A stretch of DNA of 64,000 bases from Persicaria tinctoria. Its lineage: Eukaryota; Streptophyta; Magnoliopsida; Caryophyllales; Polygonaceae. The first letter of the stretch is position 1. The number at the start of each line of letters is the position of its first letter. The DNA lies in assembly GCA_037127255.1 (NCBI GenBank), contig JBANSL010000020.1, forward strand, positions 53,357,098 to 53,421,097. The letters run 5' to 3'. Under the pieces are notes generated by a model. The model ran no database searches. It was not told the DNA's origin and saw only the letters and a program-made list of their open reading frames with translations. Positions 11,115 to 23,929 of this stretch are shown here, piece after piece. A program made the position numbers and the translations under genes.

Positions 11115-11199
11115 GGTCCTATGTAACTTTTTTTATAACGGACGGATCTATCTACCCCGTGATGGAATTTGTGGCAATTAGAATTGTTTACGAAAATTA
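10712..11199. other. mosaic insert of mixed origin, including a 16S rRNA scrap
   Basis: Non-homologous to the second gene copy. At 11084-11114 lies the complement of the highly conserved 16S rRNA segment around CACATGCTCCACCGCTTGTG, identical to organellar 16S over about 31 bases before diverging. The rest, including a short open stretch near 10727-10790, is unrecognised. Likely a patchwork of organellar and nuclear fragments joined to the rpoC2 piece that follows. Confidence 0.4.
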
Positions 11200-12115
<916 letters not shown>

Positions 12116-12733
12116 TGCATGTAAGTTGCTATCATTGTTTTATGGATCTATTTTCTACTTGTATATAAGAATTACTTTAATGAAATTATCTCGTTTGATA
12201 CACATACGTTGATTTTTGTAGACTTTATGCTTGAAAAAATTATGAAATTACATAAATAAGTGAGCCTAAATTCAATTTGATCAACCCTACTTGCAATTTG
12301 TTAGTCAAGAGCGTTCAATTCAATTTAATAAGAAAATTTGATACTTAAAAGCTAAGAGTGTATTCAAATGGTTCACTCTTGATGATTTCAAAACTTTGTT
12401 TTATGGATGTGTTTGCTTTATGTTATTCAATCATTTTGTACGTTGAACTTCGGGTTGAATTTGTCATTGTATTTAACTTTTAAACATTGTATTTTTGTAA
12501 ATCATGAATGAATAAATTTTTAATTTACAAGCGCTCGATTTAGCGTAAAATGTGAACAAGTGCGAACATGGGCTGCTGTAATATTTTCACTCCAACCGGT
12601 TCTAACGGTTGCGGACCGAAAAGACCGAGATCATATTTCCCGATCCGATCCGCGACCCAAGTTCCTGGAGATTACGATCCGCCGATCTTGGACTGGACCG
12701 AAATTTTCGACCCGGTCCAGTCCAACCCTAATT
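12116..12733. other. non-coding DNA within the copy-1 insert
   Basis: AT-rich sequence followed by a GC-richer patch (about 12560-12735) with CCGATCC/GGACCGAA-type short repeats, reminiscent of hAT MITE ends but without identifiable termini. Open frames of 62 and 90 codons here have no recognisable content. Confidence 0.35.
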
Positions 12734-12895
12734 TTAGGACACAAATAGCTCTTGCTTGGTTCGTTGAAATTACAATCATATGGTTATCCTTTGAGATGGT
12801 CGCTCCATCACTCATCACAACGATTGTTTTCATGTTTTAACAGGTCTGCTCTCTTATCTGTACAATTCCAAATGTTCTTTATTTTAATTAAGGTA
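12734..12895 (+). other. distal part of the duplicated locus (copy 1)
   Basis: From AGGACACAAATAGCTC to AAAAAAGATTAAATAGTAAT the sequence aligns with the minus-strand copy (39737-40060), which carries two extra inserts of several dozen bases. The end of this segment preserves the empty site of the MULE that interrupts copy 2 at 36761-39736. Confidence 0.6.
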
Positions 12896-14597
12896 TAAAA
12901 AAGATTAAATAGTAATCGCTCGGATTATTACGTCACAGTTCAATGTATATGTATCCTTGATAAGGGTTTAACAATACCGAACAACTTATCTACACATTTA
13001 AAGACAATGAATATTCACAATATAACCATTAATGATGTAATTTGTTTCACAACAGATATGACGAAACTATTAATTAATGTTCGCGATATAAAATGTATAT
13101 GTATATGTATAATACCCTTTGTTCTTCGACTTCTTCGAGACTTGGAGAGGGGAGGAGATCAGTAGAGGGAAACGAAGAAGAGAGGGTGGTGGGCCCGGGC
13201 TTTATAAGACGGAAGAGTGCGGGACTTCAATTAAAAGTTAAAACAAGTTTTATTACCCTTTTTCAATAAATTTTATTATATTACAGAGTTGATCAATTGT
13301 CTTTAAATTAAATGTAAAATAATATAAAGTTTACGTTTGATTTTTGGTTATTTCATTTCTTAAGAGAATACTATAGACACAGGTTTGTTTCTGGGTCAAT
13401 TGCATCTGTTCTCTTATTTTTTTAAAAGTAATCTATTCTTATACATATAGAATACACATTTGTGCCAAAAAGTTTTAGTAACAATTTTTTTAATTTATTT
13501 ATTTATTAAAAATATTCATCATTTAGCACACACCATAAAGTGTACTATCTTTCAATCAAATTATATAATTTTAATGAAACAATAGTTAGAATTTTCTTAT
13601 TGATTATAAATTAGAATTTTCTTATAAAGAGCTACCCATTGATTTTTTTAAGATATATGATTGACTGAATATGACTATAAGTCTATAAGATTATGAATAA
13701 ATACAAAATAAGATTATTCATTAATACCAAATTGGATAGACGGGGCTTGTGTGGGTGATTCGAGATTTCGATTACCGATCATGCTAGCGGTGAGGCATGA
13801 TCGAATCATAAGTTGGTGTATTATTTTGTTAAATGACTTGAAATTACTTAATGAATTTATATGAGGGGATAGATACAAAAAAAAAAAAAAAAGAATTAGT
13901 ATTTTGAATAACATATATTGATCATATAGCTCGATCACAACGCAAATTTTTTAGTTTTAAGTTAAAGTTTATGAGATAAAATTTATCCTACTGTGTAACT
14001 GAAAAAGTTGATAAAAAAAATGATAAATATATTTTTTGAACTCATATATTTATTAGACATATGATAATATTATGGATTAATAGAGGATAGATATTGTGTG
14101 AGGAGCAAATGTGAACATGTATGGTAAATGATTAGTACGTAACAACATGATTATTAATTAGTGCACAATCTTATCCAACACTCTTAGATTTGATCACATG
14201 TTTATACTTTAAGGGCGAGATATATACTTTAGGGTAATAAATTGTATAGTATATAATTTCACACTATGAATTGATTGAATAATGAAGCTCGCGATCGAAT
14301 TGGTCTTTACTATTATCATATGTTTTTACCGAACACTTTAGTACAAATAAACCAAAAGAGTAGTTACACCTTACTGAATCGAAAGATTTTATAAATGCAA
14401 GTATGCAACCAAGAAAAATTGTTCGAAGATTACAATGAGACACCTTACTTTACATGTTTTTGAGTCCTCACTTTACAAAGCACCGAAAACTTATAATTCC
14501 TACTGCGTTGAGAGTGTTGCAAATCATTTGATCATGAAATACAAAAAATTCACTTTTAAGAAAAATAAAATCAATATCAATATCAAAATCATCAATA
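12896..14597. other. AT-rich intergenic DNA, no gene seen
   Basis: Open frames such as 13714-13938 (-) are low-complexity. A GA-rich patch with GGGCCCGGGC near 13190 stands out but carries no recognisable motif. No transposon termini were resolved. Confidence 0.4.
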
Positions 14598-15446
14598 TCT
14601 ATATAAAATACTAAAACAGAGACCGCTGAAGTGACCTCGCTGCCACTGAATTTTCTGGATTAAACGGAATTATTTTTTCTTACGTGGCATTTTCTGGATT
14701 AAAGTGGTATTATATTTCTGGCCCACATCAATTAATAAACGAATATAGTTAGCTAAAAACTTATCTTTTTACATAATCTATTAAATATAACATTATAACT
14801 TATATAAATATGTACCATGATATTTCGTTCTAAAAGATGAAGATTTTTTACATAATTGATATCATAAATTAAATTAAGTATTAAGTTTGGTTAAAATACA
14901 AAATAACCGGTTAAGATTTGGGAAAAAAAAAAGTAACTACGGTATTGGCAATGGAAGTGGCTCCTCTCATGGTGATTCCGCACGACTGCACGAGCAGACG
15001 GAGCAGCAAGAAGAATGATATTTGTTTGTTTGAAGATTTTGCTAATGTTTGTTTGAAGGTTAAAGTAAAAAAAAAATATAGTTCCTTTGAGTTTATCTTT
15101 GAAACTCATTTATTTTAATTTTGATTTCCTTGGTATTTGTTTGTTTATTTATCGTGATTAATTTTTTTTGCTTATGTTTATGTCGGATTAATTAGGCAAG
15201 ACTTGATCACTTGAGAGTAAAAGTAGGAATGACCTTAAATAATACATGTAAAGTGGTATGCTACGGTATTGGCAATGATAGGTTTATAAAATAATTCAAA
15301 ATATAATATTTATAAAATAACTCATAGTAAAATGATAGGTTTTGAAAATAGATATATAAAAATTAATTGTACCCCTAACACATCATTATTTAATACATTA
15401 ATTTAAAAGTATATATTGGTGAATAAGTCAAAATTTAAGTATTAAA

Positions 15447-15512
<66 letters not shown>

Positions 15513-16760
15513 TTTATTAAAAGCTAAATAGTGAATACGTACTACTATATAGTAAGAAAATTTTTAAAGATACAAAATTTTATTTACCAAAATCACATAT
15601 CATTTTTGGGCCACATCAATTAATAAGCCAAATAGTTGGGTAGAAAACTTATCTTTTTAGACTCAATAATCTATCCAATATAACCTTATATCTTAATTAT
15701 GTTTTTTAATAAATATTCAACCTTATATTTTAATTAGTTAGAAAACTTAGCTTCTTAGATCAAATAATCTATCAATTATTTGGTATTATTATTTGCGCGT
15801 ATATCATTTTTTTTATGAAACAACCGTATATCATGAATCACTAACAATTACACAATTATATAATAATACAATTACAAACCGTTAATCTTAGGTCATTTAA
15901 TCTTTTTTTTTTATTAAATTCCAATATATATACAAACCGTTAATCTTAGGCCATTTAATCATTAACAATTACATAATCATTTAATAATACAAAAAATATA
16001 ATAATAAAAATTAATATACATCCCAATTGGATAAAATATAAAATTGAGTTTTTATTTCTCCAATTTACATAATTTATCTTTCTTTTTCTTTGTTAATACC
16101 TATCATTTATTGGAAATAGGTACCACATAAAATATTTTGAATTTACAAAATCTTAGTGAGAAATTAAATTAGATTACATTTAAAAAAATTGTACACAAAA
16201 GTTCTTATTTTATATGACTATAAAATAGTCAAAATTAAGTGAAATATGTAGATTGTGATTTACAAAAAAAACAGAGATTGTATATTTATAGATTTTTCTA
16301 AATGATGAAGCTTTTTAATGTATATAATAAATATAATGAATATTTAATTAATTTTTTTGAAATAAAAAAAATGAAGAAGATGGAACTATAATTTAAAATT
16401 AATGTTTTTTTGTAATATACATGCATATGATTAAAACATAATATAAATTATATATTTAATTATTTTTACTACATAGATTTATCATTTTATCCTTTATCAT
16501 ACATGGTATTATGATGAATATTTATCCTTTTTTTTTAAGTTGTTACCAAGTAGTAATTTATATACTTGCTAACCATATATTGATTTTAAATAAAAAGAAG
16601 GTTAGTTTAGTTTATGATTAATTGAAAACTTCCAGAATAAAGATTAAATCAATGTTAATCTTTATAATTTAATAAAAAATAATAGTTTAAAAATAAATTA
16701 AGTAAGTAATAAAATATAATTTTTAAAGAAACCGCGTAAAGTCGCGGGCTATGATACTAG
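14598..16760 (+). mobile_element. non-autonomous Helitron (TC...CTAG), first of a head-to-tail pair
   Basis: Begins TCTATATAAAATACTAAAAC and ends with the hairpin CCGCGTAAAGTCGCGG followed by GCTATGATACTAG (CTAG at 16757-16760). Flanking bases are A and T. The interior is AT-rich, lacks RepHel, and contains a second internal copy of a 5'-proximal block (GGGCCACATCAATTAATAA near 14720 and 15607). A second Helitron 5' region begins at the very next base. Confidence 0.75.
15451..15510. repeat. (AT)n microsatellite
   Basis: About 30 uninterrupted AT dinucleotides inside the Helitron. Confidence 0.95.
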
Positions 16761-16970
16761 TAAAATACTAAAACAGAGACCGTTGGAGCGACCTCACGGC
16801 CACAGAATTTTCTGGATTAAACGGGATTATTTTCGCTTGCATGGCATTTTCTGGATTAAGTGGTATTATATTTCTGGGCCACATCAATTAATAAACGAAT
16901 ATAGTTAGCTAAAGACTTATCTTCTTACATAATCTATTCAATATAACCTTATAGCTTATATTTTTAATTA
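16761..16970 (+). mobile_element. truncated Helitron 5' region, tail-joined to the preceding copy
   Basis: Starts TAAAATACTAAAACAGAGACC, the family 5' end lacking its first six bases, directly after the CTAG of 14598-16760. Similarity with the first copy continues for about 200 bp (GCCACAGAATTTTCTGG, GGCCACATCAATTAATAAACG) and then stops. No 3' end was found. Confidence 0.6.
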
Positions 16971-17049
16971 GAGTATGTTATTAACAAGGTAAAAAAACTT
17001 ATCAATTAGCAAGGTGAAAAGAAAAACTTATCAATTAATAAACCCTTAG

Positions 17050-20000
17050 TGGACTATCTAATATATAAAATATATACTTGTCCCATTTCGATTCTCAACC
17101 ACGATACTAGTGCTACTCCCAACCACGAATCACAAAGACCCTCATCACCAGCGTCTATCCCCAAAGACTAACCACAAACTCTACCTGCTTGTCCCATTTC
17201 GATTCTCACAAAACCTGAACATCCACGATTCCTCGACCGACCTATTCTAGATCCCCGTCTCAGCATATTCCCAAATTTCCTCATTCTAAATCCTCAAATT
17301 GTCTTACTCTAGTTCCCCATCTCTTCATATTCATAAATTGCCTCAAGCTCCTACTTCTTAACCATGACACATTACCGTCCAAAGCCCTCTTTTACCGATC
17401 ATCATTTCCGTAAATCCCTAAACAATCCTCATTCGAGTTTCCCAAGTCCCACGATTTTGCCAACCTCCTAAAATCTTTCATCCTTTAACATTCCCAATAC
17501 CTCCCGCTTTGCCTAGTTCCCAAATCCATGCCCGAAATCTCCCTATCTCAACGTCAAGCCCACAGTCTTACTACCAACCTCAACGACATTCTTGCTTAGC
17601 TACCAGCCTTTCCTCAAAGATTCACTCTACCTCCTCAAATACCTTGATAACAATTTTCACGCATTAGTTTCGATTTCTTCCCTATGCTGACGCATCTAGA
17701 AATCTTTCCCTCATGACTTCGCCAAGCATTACCAATCCTATCTAACAACCCCAAATACTCATCACACGTACAATCCTGACAAGAACAATCTAATCCCCAA
17801 GATCAATGATTTCCCAATTCAAGCAACCCTATACTACTCATCCTTAGTACTTCATCAACCTCATCCTTTACCAAAACTACTCCCAATCCCGCACTTACAA
17901 CCTAGTCTTGAATTCTACGATTCCTTGGACCTTCCTTAACCGATCATCCTTGACGCCGCCCACGATTCGCTCCTAGGCTATCTAGACACTCTTTTGGCAC
18001 ACTAACCCGTCTATCAACACATCCCTTCGAGAATCCATCCGATTCATTCCTAGCTCACCCATACACCTTTAGAACTACACTAATCACCTATACTTGATCC
18101 CACTACCTACCGACACTTATAGCTAGGACCTCTTCCTCGAAATCTCGCCATGCTAACTCCACTCTTCACCTAAGACCTACCTGGAAGCTCAAATATACTC
18201 ACTGACCGCTATCCCCGACAAGTCCTAACTCACTCGGCTATTCTCAAGCTGGTGCATCCTTCCTACACCTCATCTCACACAACCAATGACCCAACTCGAA
18301 GGCTCTAATCTACCTGCAACTTTCCGACCCATCTCACCAAGAAAACACTCGACTCATTCCCAAGAAGAATACACCACCTCATATATATCCCATACCCTAT
18401 TTACTAGCAAGTTAGTACACTCAAGCATAAATGCACGTCATCACAAACACAATTTAGTCAGGCAATCATTCACTACCACTCCAACACATTCGTCATCACA
18501 CATCCATTTAGTCAGTTCCAAGCCTATCGCACAACACCGATTCCAATTCGAATAGGAGAGGTCGCAATTCGGATAAAGAAAATCATTCCTTGAGTTATCT
18601 AGGAGGATTACGTCTGCAACCGCCATCTTCGAAAGGCGTCCGTCCTTTGGTGACGTCGATCCTAGGGTCCATGGGTCATGCCCCCCCCCCCCCACGTTTC
18701 CGTTGCACCACTCTGACGCAATTCGTTCGTTCGTTCGTTTTCTCTTCTATGTCGACGTCCATCAAGGGGATCACGAGGGGTTATAAGTCACGGAGATAGG
18801 GGAGGGCAAGGGAGGACAACACGACTTCCTTAAGGATTCAGACATAGATAGGACTAGAGATGACGAGACTCAAGACAAGACGCGAACCCGAGAGTGACAA
18901 CAATGCCCTTAGGGTATTCTATGAGGTTACAAGCGCGGCAAGAAAACACATAGCAATCACGAAATATCTCAATCATATTATTTCACACTAACATGTACCT
19001 ATTAACAGGAATAGCATCATATGCATTCATAACATGTTCACATAATCAACTTTACATGCACGCGGAACAGGCTAAAACTTATCATCTCATGTACTAATCA
19101 TGCTTGACATATTAAGATCATGTATGCACAAACCGACACTAGACATACGCAGCATAAGTTATATATGACATAGCGAGCATTATAGGATATCACATGTATG
19201 ATTCATTACTTATTTTAAGTGTACACATAAACAAGTCAAACAATGTGGGTTCTAGGTAAGCATGTTAAGATACACTCTACTAATCATGTGAGGGGATATG
19301 GTGAAGTCATTTGGGCATAACAACTACCACATCAAATACAACCATGTTCATATAACAATATATGTATGGCACACAATCATGCGAGGGTCTATAATTAGAA
19401 GGCATACGTCCTACATGGTACTATAGAAACATTCATTAAGCATGTGCACAGTCAACGAGGTTCAATTTGATTAACTTAGCATCCTCAGAAACTCATTTCA
19501 CATAACACTCATACAAAGAGGGTTGTTCACACCATCATGGACCTAATTCGAGGGAGAGTAACAATCATGGGAATTCATACATTTGGCACATATATATTCA
19601 TTCATAAGTGCAACTATGCAAGATATCAGGCAAGTCATGCTGAAATATACAAACACACCGTGTCATACAGTCACAAGGGGGGGGGGGGGGGCTATCATTA
19701 TAACCGGGCAGAACTCTCTAAAGGCAATCACCGACTCATTACCCCGTTTCCCGTGGGATGCTAGTATGACTCGCTCGGTAGGACACAAAGACATTCACGC
19801 TGCTTTCGAGAGGTGAGGGTAGAACTCGTGCTTAGACTCTTGTGGCAAGAAGACATGGCTGACCATTACGAGGACCAAAAGGGGTAACTACATGAGGCAA
19901 CTTACTCATTAACTCTAACTATCTCTTCCATCATCCTCACTAACATACTCAGGTAACCCTAACATTCGATGCGATTTTCGAAGGTAATTGGTTGAGCAAC

Positions 20001-20790
20001 CCAAATTTTCCCGTGGAAGACAACAATCTAAGGTACGAGACTCGATAGAAGCATTGATGGTGGGATACAAAACAGGACTCGAAACGGGGAGAGCGGATGC
20101 TCTTCGACACTTGCTAACATGCCTAAATGTTTTGGTGGGATGGTTGATGGAGTCAGAATCATTAGGGGTTTGAATTATGGAAGAGCTATTCCGACAAGGC
20201 AAGAGTTCCAATGACATAAGAACAAGGTATTCTCCCGCTATCCCGTTTGCACAGTTATTCAATAAATGATTCAAGTCAAGGCATACTCATTAGTTCTCTA
20301 TCCTAAGCACAATAGCACTCAGCATGGAAGCAATCAACGAGATTAATATGATCCTCTTCGAGGAGGATCGCCCTCGGGCCCAGTTGGATATAATGCATAT
20401 AATCATAGAGACGATCTATGCCGTCCTTCGAGGGACGGCTGACTGGAGGGGCAAATACCTCACGGCCTCCTAACCCATGTCACTCCAACCTTCGGCTTCC
20501 TTGGAGTCTTCAAGTCCACCTGTAAAAGAACAAGCTATATTTTGCCTACCCGTTCCCAACTACATCCAATAGGGATGGTCTAGCGCCTTTACTACCCCTT
20601 CGTTTTCCCTTTGTTTGATTACCGGATTTGTTAAGTCAAGTTCATATTTAGTCCATTTGAGTTAGCCATATTAAATTCATTTTGCCCTTTCTAAAACATT
20701 TTGAAAAACCATTTGAAAATCTTGGGCCATTTTCAAAACCACTTCAACCTATCATACTCGGTTTGCAAAACCTCGCTCTGATACCAACTT
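17050..20790 (-). mobile_element. internal region of a one-ended minus-strand LTR element, mostly non-coding
   Basis: Lies immediately inside the PBS of the LTR at 20791-23681 and has uniform C-rich composition on the plus strand. No gag-pol domains could be recognised; the longest frame, 19915-20274 (-, 119 codons), has no motif. Homopolymers of 13 C (about 18681-18693) and about 13 G (about 19678-19690) occur. Long LTR plus coding-poor interior fits a LARD-like derivative. The far LTR is absent, so the element was truncated, perhaps where the Helitron remnant ends near 17000. The left boundary is approximate. Confidence 0.5.
20775..20786 (-). other. primer-binding site, complementary to initiator tRNA-Met
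   Basis: The minus strand reads TGGTATCAGAGC, the standard plant retrotransposon PBS, four bases inside the LTR end at 20791. This fixes the orientation of the element as minus. Confidence 0.9.
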
Positions 20791-23681
20791 TGTAACGGTT
20801 CGGGATTATGATTCCCGGGTTACGTTTCGAGGGATGAAACCCCTCGTTAGGATCTTGCGCCCCGAGTACAGGTTGAAGGTTTAAAATTTCATCTTAACGT
20901 TTTAAAGTGGGATTTCGTACCCAAAATTCGAAGGGATCGTTGGAATCCCCGGGGAAGTCCCCTGTACCTGTCATAAGTCTAAGCGTGGAAAACTAAAAAT
21001 CATGCAAATATCAGAATCAATGTGTAATACAAGAGGGTGCCACGGCAGAGCCAGGTCAAAACCAAGTCAATAAGCATATTTATCAAAATATAAGGTTAGA
21101 CCATTTCTTTTCAATCGCCTAAGAGAGTTCCCACGTCATGGAAGCAAGGAATAATCATGTTGCAAAACAAACCTAAAAAATATGTATGTGGGGCGGTGTC
21201 AGATCGAAGCCCTACGCAAAGTAATCCCAAACCAGCAGACACATACACACGTTAGTTCTAATAAAGATGCTTCTAGATGCAAGGCGAAATATTAACACAC
21301 TAACATGCTCCTAAGATCAAGTGCATAAATATAATAAGGCCTTAGCACCGAATACCAAGTGGTATATCCCTCTCCTACCTCCACCCCTTTCCGATAGGGC
21401 GGAGACTGACCAGCTCGTGAATGCATTCCATTATAATCGGGAGGCAGGCATGCTCAACCCGCTCCACAATAAAGCCCGCAGACATCTCATAATATAAGGA
21501 AGTTTCATGACTCGATTGACTCAGGACGGGACCCGATGGGACTAGGTCGTCCTATAACCCTAGCAATGACTCTAGTTACTTCACAGATAACGGCCGTTCT
21601 GTTTACAAAAGCAATGAGTAAACGAATGCTCAATTATGAGTGCAATCCTAGCAGGATACTACATGGCATGCTTTATTATGAATGCAAGCACCTAGTATGC
21701 ACATGGCTACAAGCAGGGAGATCTCTTTTCGAATATGAGTGAGCTCATATAGGAACTCACCTGGCTATGCAGAACAGCATAATAGAAGATTCGGCATACA
21801 CCAATCATAATCACAATTTATCACCTAGATACATATCAGAACACATATATAAGTCTACATCTAGCCACTCAATCACATAAACACACGTCATTCAATAAGT
21901 ATAACCACATCATAATCATCATCTCATCAAGTTCAACCACTCATCATGTTGCCACATTCCATAAGACCACATCATGTATTCGCCACAGTATATTCGCAAT
22001 AATAATCCGCATATCACATATATCAAGTTCATCATTTTCATCATATCTCGAAAGCATAAATTAACGATACACAAGTCTAACACTTCATCATGCCATTAGT
22101 CAATCACCAATCATGATATTAGTCAACCATTCACATCAACCATGCTAGTTAGTCACCGATCACATAATTCCCGAGTTAGTCCTGAAACCGCTTTAAAATC
22201 CGAATCAACTAGTTAGAAATTCAGATCCTTGAAAACGCTCATCAAATTCCCTTTTCAATTTAATCCCGATAATATACTTTTAAATCTCCAAGTCTCAATA
22301 ATAATATTATTATATAATATTTTAAATACCATTTTCTTTTAAACACTCTCATAAAATATTTCCAAATCCCTTAAAAAATCCCAACCATTTTTATCTCATA
22401 AAATCAGCCCCTTTGAAATTGACAAAACCAACCCCTTTATTTATAAAATCCAAAATCGACCCTCCTTATTCTATTCATTACTAAACCGAGCTCTCATTTT
22501 CTTAAACCCCAACCAAATCCCCTTTTTCCCAATTTTTCTTAAGACTTCTAGGAATATGTTAGAACAAGGATTGAACATAAAAATCGAGGTTTGAACGGAT
22601 TTCTCACCCAAGTTCCTTCTTTTCCTTCGGTTTGCTCGTGAAGCTTCATCCGGGCTCCAATTGGACTCGTTCTTGCGCGAGGGTGCCTAGGATTGTTAAA
22701 TGGTGTTAAAGGTGTGAACTTTGAGTTAGTATGAGGTGGAAGGAGAGAAAAACGAGTTGTTACCTTCTTGAATCCAAAAATAGCGAGTTTGAGTCTCCTA
22801 GGGCTTCTCGGGGCTTCTCCGACTTCTCCGGGCTGTTGGGGCTTCTTCTTCCACTTTGAGGACCTCATAGGGAGGCTAAGGGAGATGTTGTTGCTGCTCA
22901 TGGAGGGAGGAAGATAAAAGGAGCTTGCTTTGAGCTCAAGAGGTGGAATGGAGCTCTTTTGGCATGTAATGGAGGAGGGAGTTGAAGGGGATGATGAAGT
23001 AGGAATGTTGTGGGGAGGAGTTGAGCACGAAATGGTGTGTTAGGGCTGCTGGAATTCTCAGCAATGGAGGAGGAAAAAGGAGAAAGAAAGAAGGAGAAAG
23101 GATAAGGTTCCTTGGGAGCTTTTTGGATAAGGCTTGTGTTTGATTTTTGTGTGGTGTGTTGGTTGAGCCAAATCTGATTTTTGAAGAGAAAAAGGAGACA
23201 TGGGAGAGGGCTGAAACGGATGGGTCTAAAAGGAGAGACATGGAGCTTGTCTCCTTGTCTACTTTGGGTATGGTCAAAGATGGGAGATGGAAAAGCAAAA
23301 TTGGGGTGTTTGGCTTCTTTGGGTAAGGAGGAAGCTTCCTTTTTATTTCAAATTGGCTCCATGGGGACTATTGTAGGGCTGAGATTTCGGATCCCCATGG
23401 GAGAATGAGACAAGATGTGGTCCCGAAAGCGATAGTTTGAATTTCCGACGCTAGATACCGATGTTAGTTTCCCAAATCCCGCTATTTCCTTCGCGAAATT
23501 AGAATTTAAAATATGAGAATCGAGGTTGCCATGTTAGTTCTCAAAATTTTATTTAGGTCGAAAATCCTCTTTGAGAGTTCTAAAATTCAAACTAGCGAGT
23601 TTTCCGTTCAATTCCGCTTTTAAATTCATTTTGTTTTTCCTTTTTCTGAAAAACTAAGATTTAAAAATCCGAGCCTTTACA
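20791..23681 (-). mobile_element. 5' LTR, 2,891 bp, probable Gypsy Tekay/Del type
   Basis: Bounded by TG...CA: on the minus strand it starts TGTAAAGGCTCGGATTTTTA and ends CCCGAACCGTTACA, next to the PBS. Length and the TGTAA-GGCTCGGATTTT start resemble LTRs of Tekay/Del chromoviruses; that assignment is inference from family knowledge. Minus-strand ORFs at 22548-22901 and 22936-23298 have no known domain and probably belong to the transcribed leader. The matching 3' LTR is not in the window. Confidence 0.7.
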
Positions 23682-23929
23682 GATAAAAAGGAAAAAGATT
23701 TGAATAGAAAATATTTCTTTTTCTCACTTCGTTGGTCTTGAATAAGTGGCTATTCTAATGAAATTATCTCTTTTTTTTATAACATAATGAAAGTATCGGT
23801 ATTAACAAAAAAAAAAATACACATCGAGGTGATATGGATAAAAAAAATGCGTATCAGTCATCCGGTTAGCATTTTCTAGGGTTGTTATTCGAGTCAAACA
23901 AGATTAATAAATAGGAGTATTGTATGATG
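23682..23929. other. AT-rich spacer
   Basis: Sequence between the LTR and the degenerate Helitron; nothing recognised. Confidence 0.4.

Noticed and set aside
22548..23298. Two minus-strand ORFs of 117 and 120 codons as host genes
   Set aside because: They lie entirely within the 2.9-kb LTR and have no recognisable domain.
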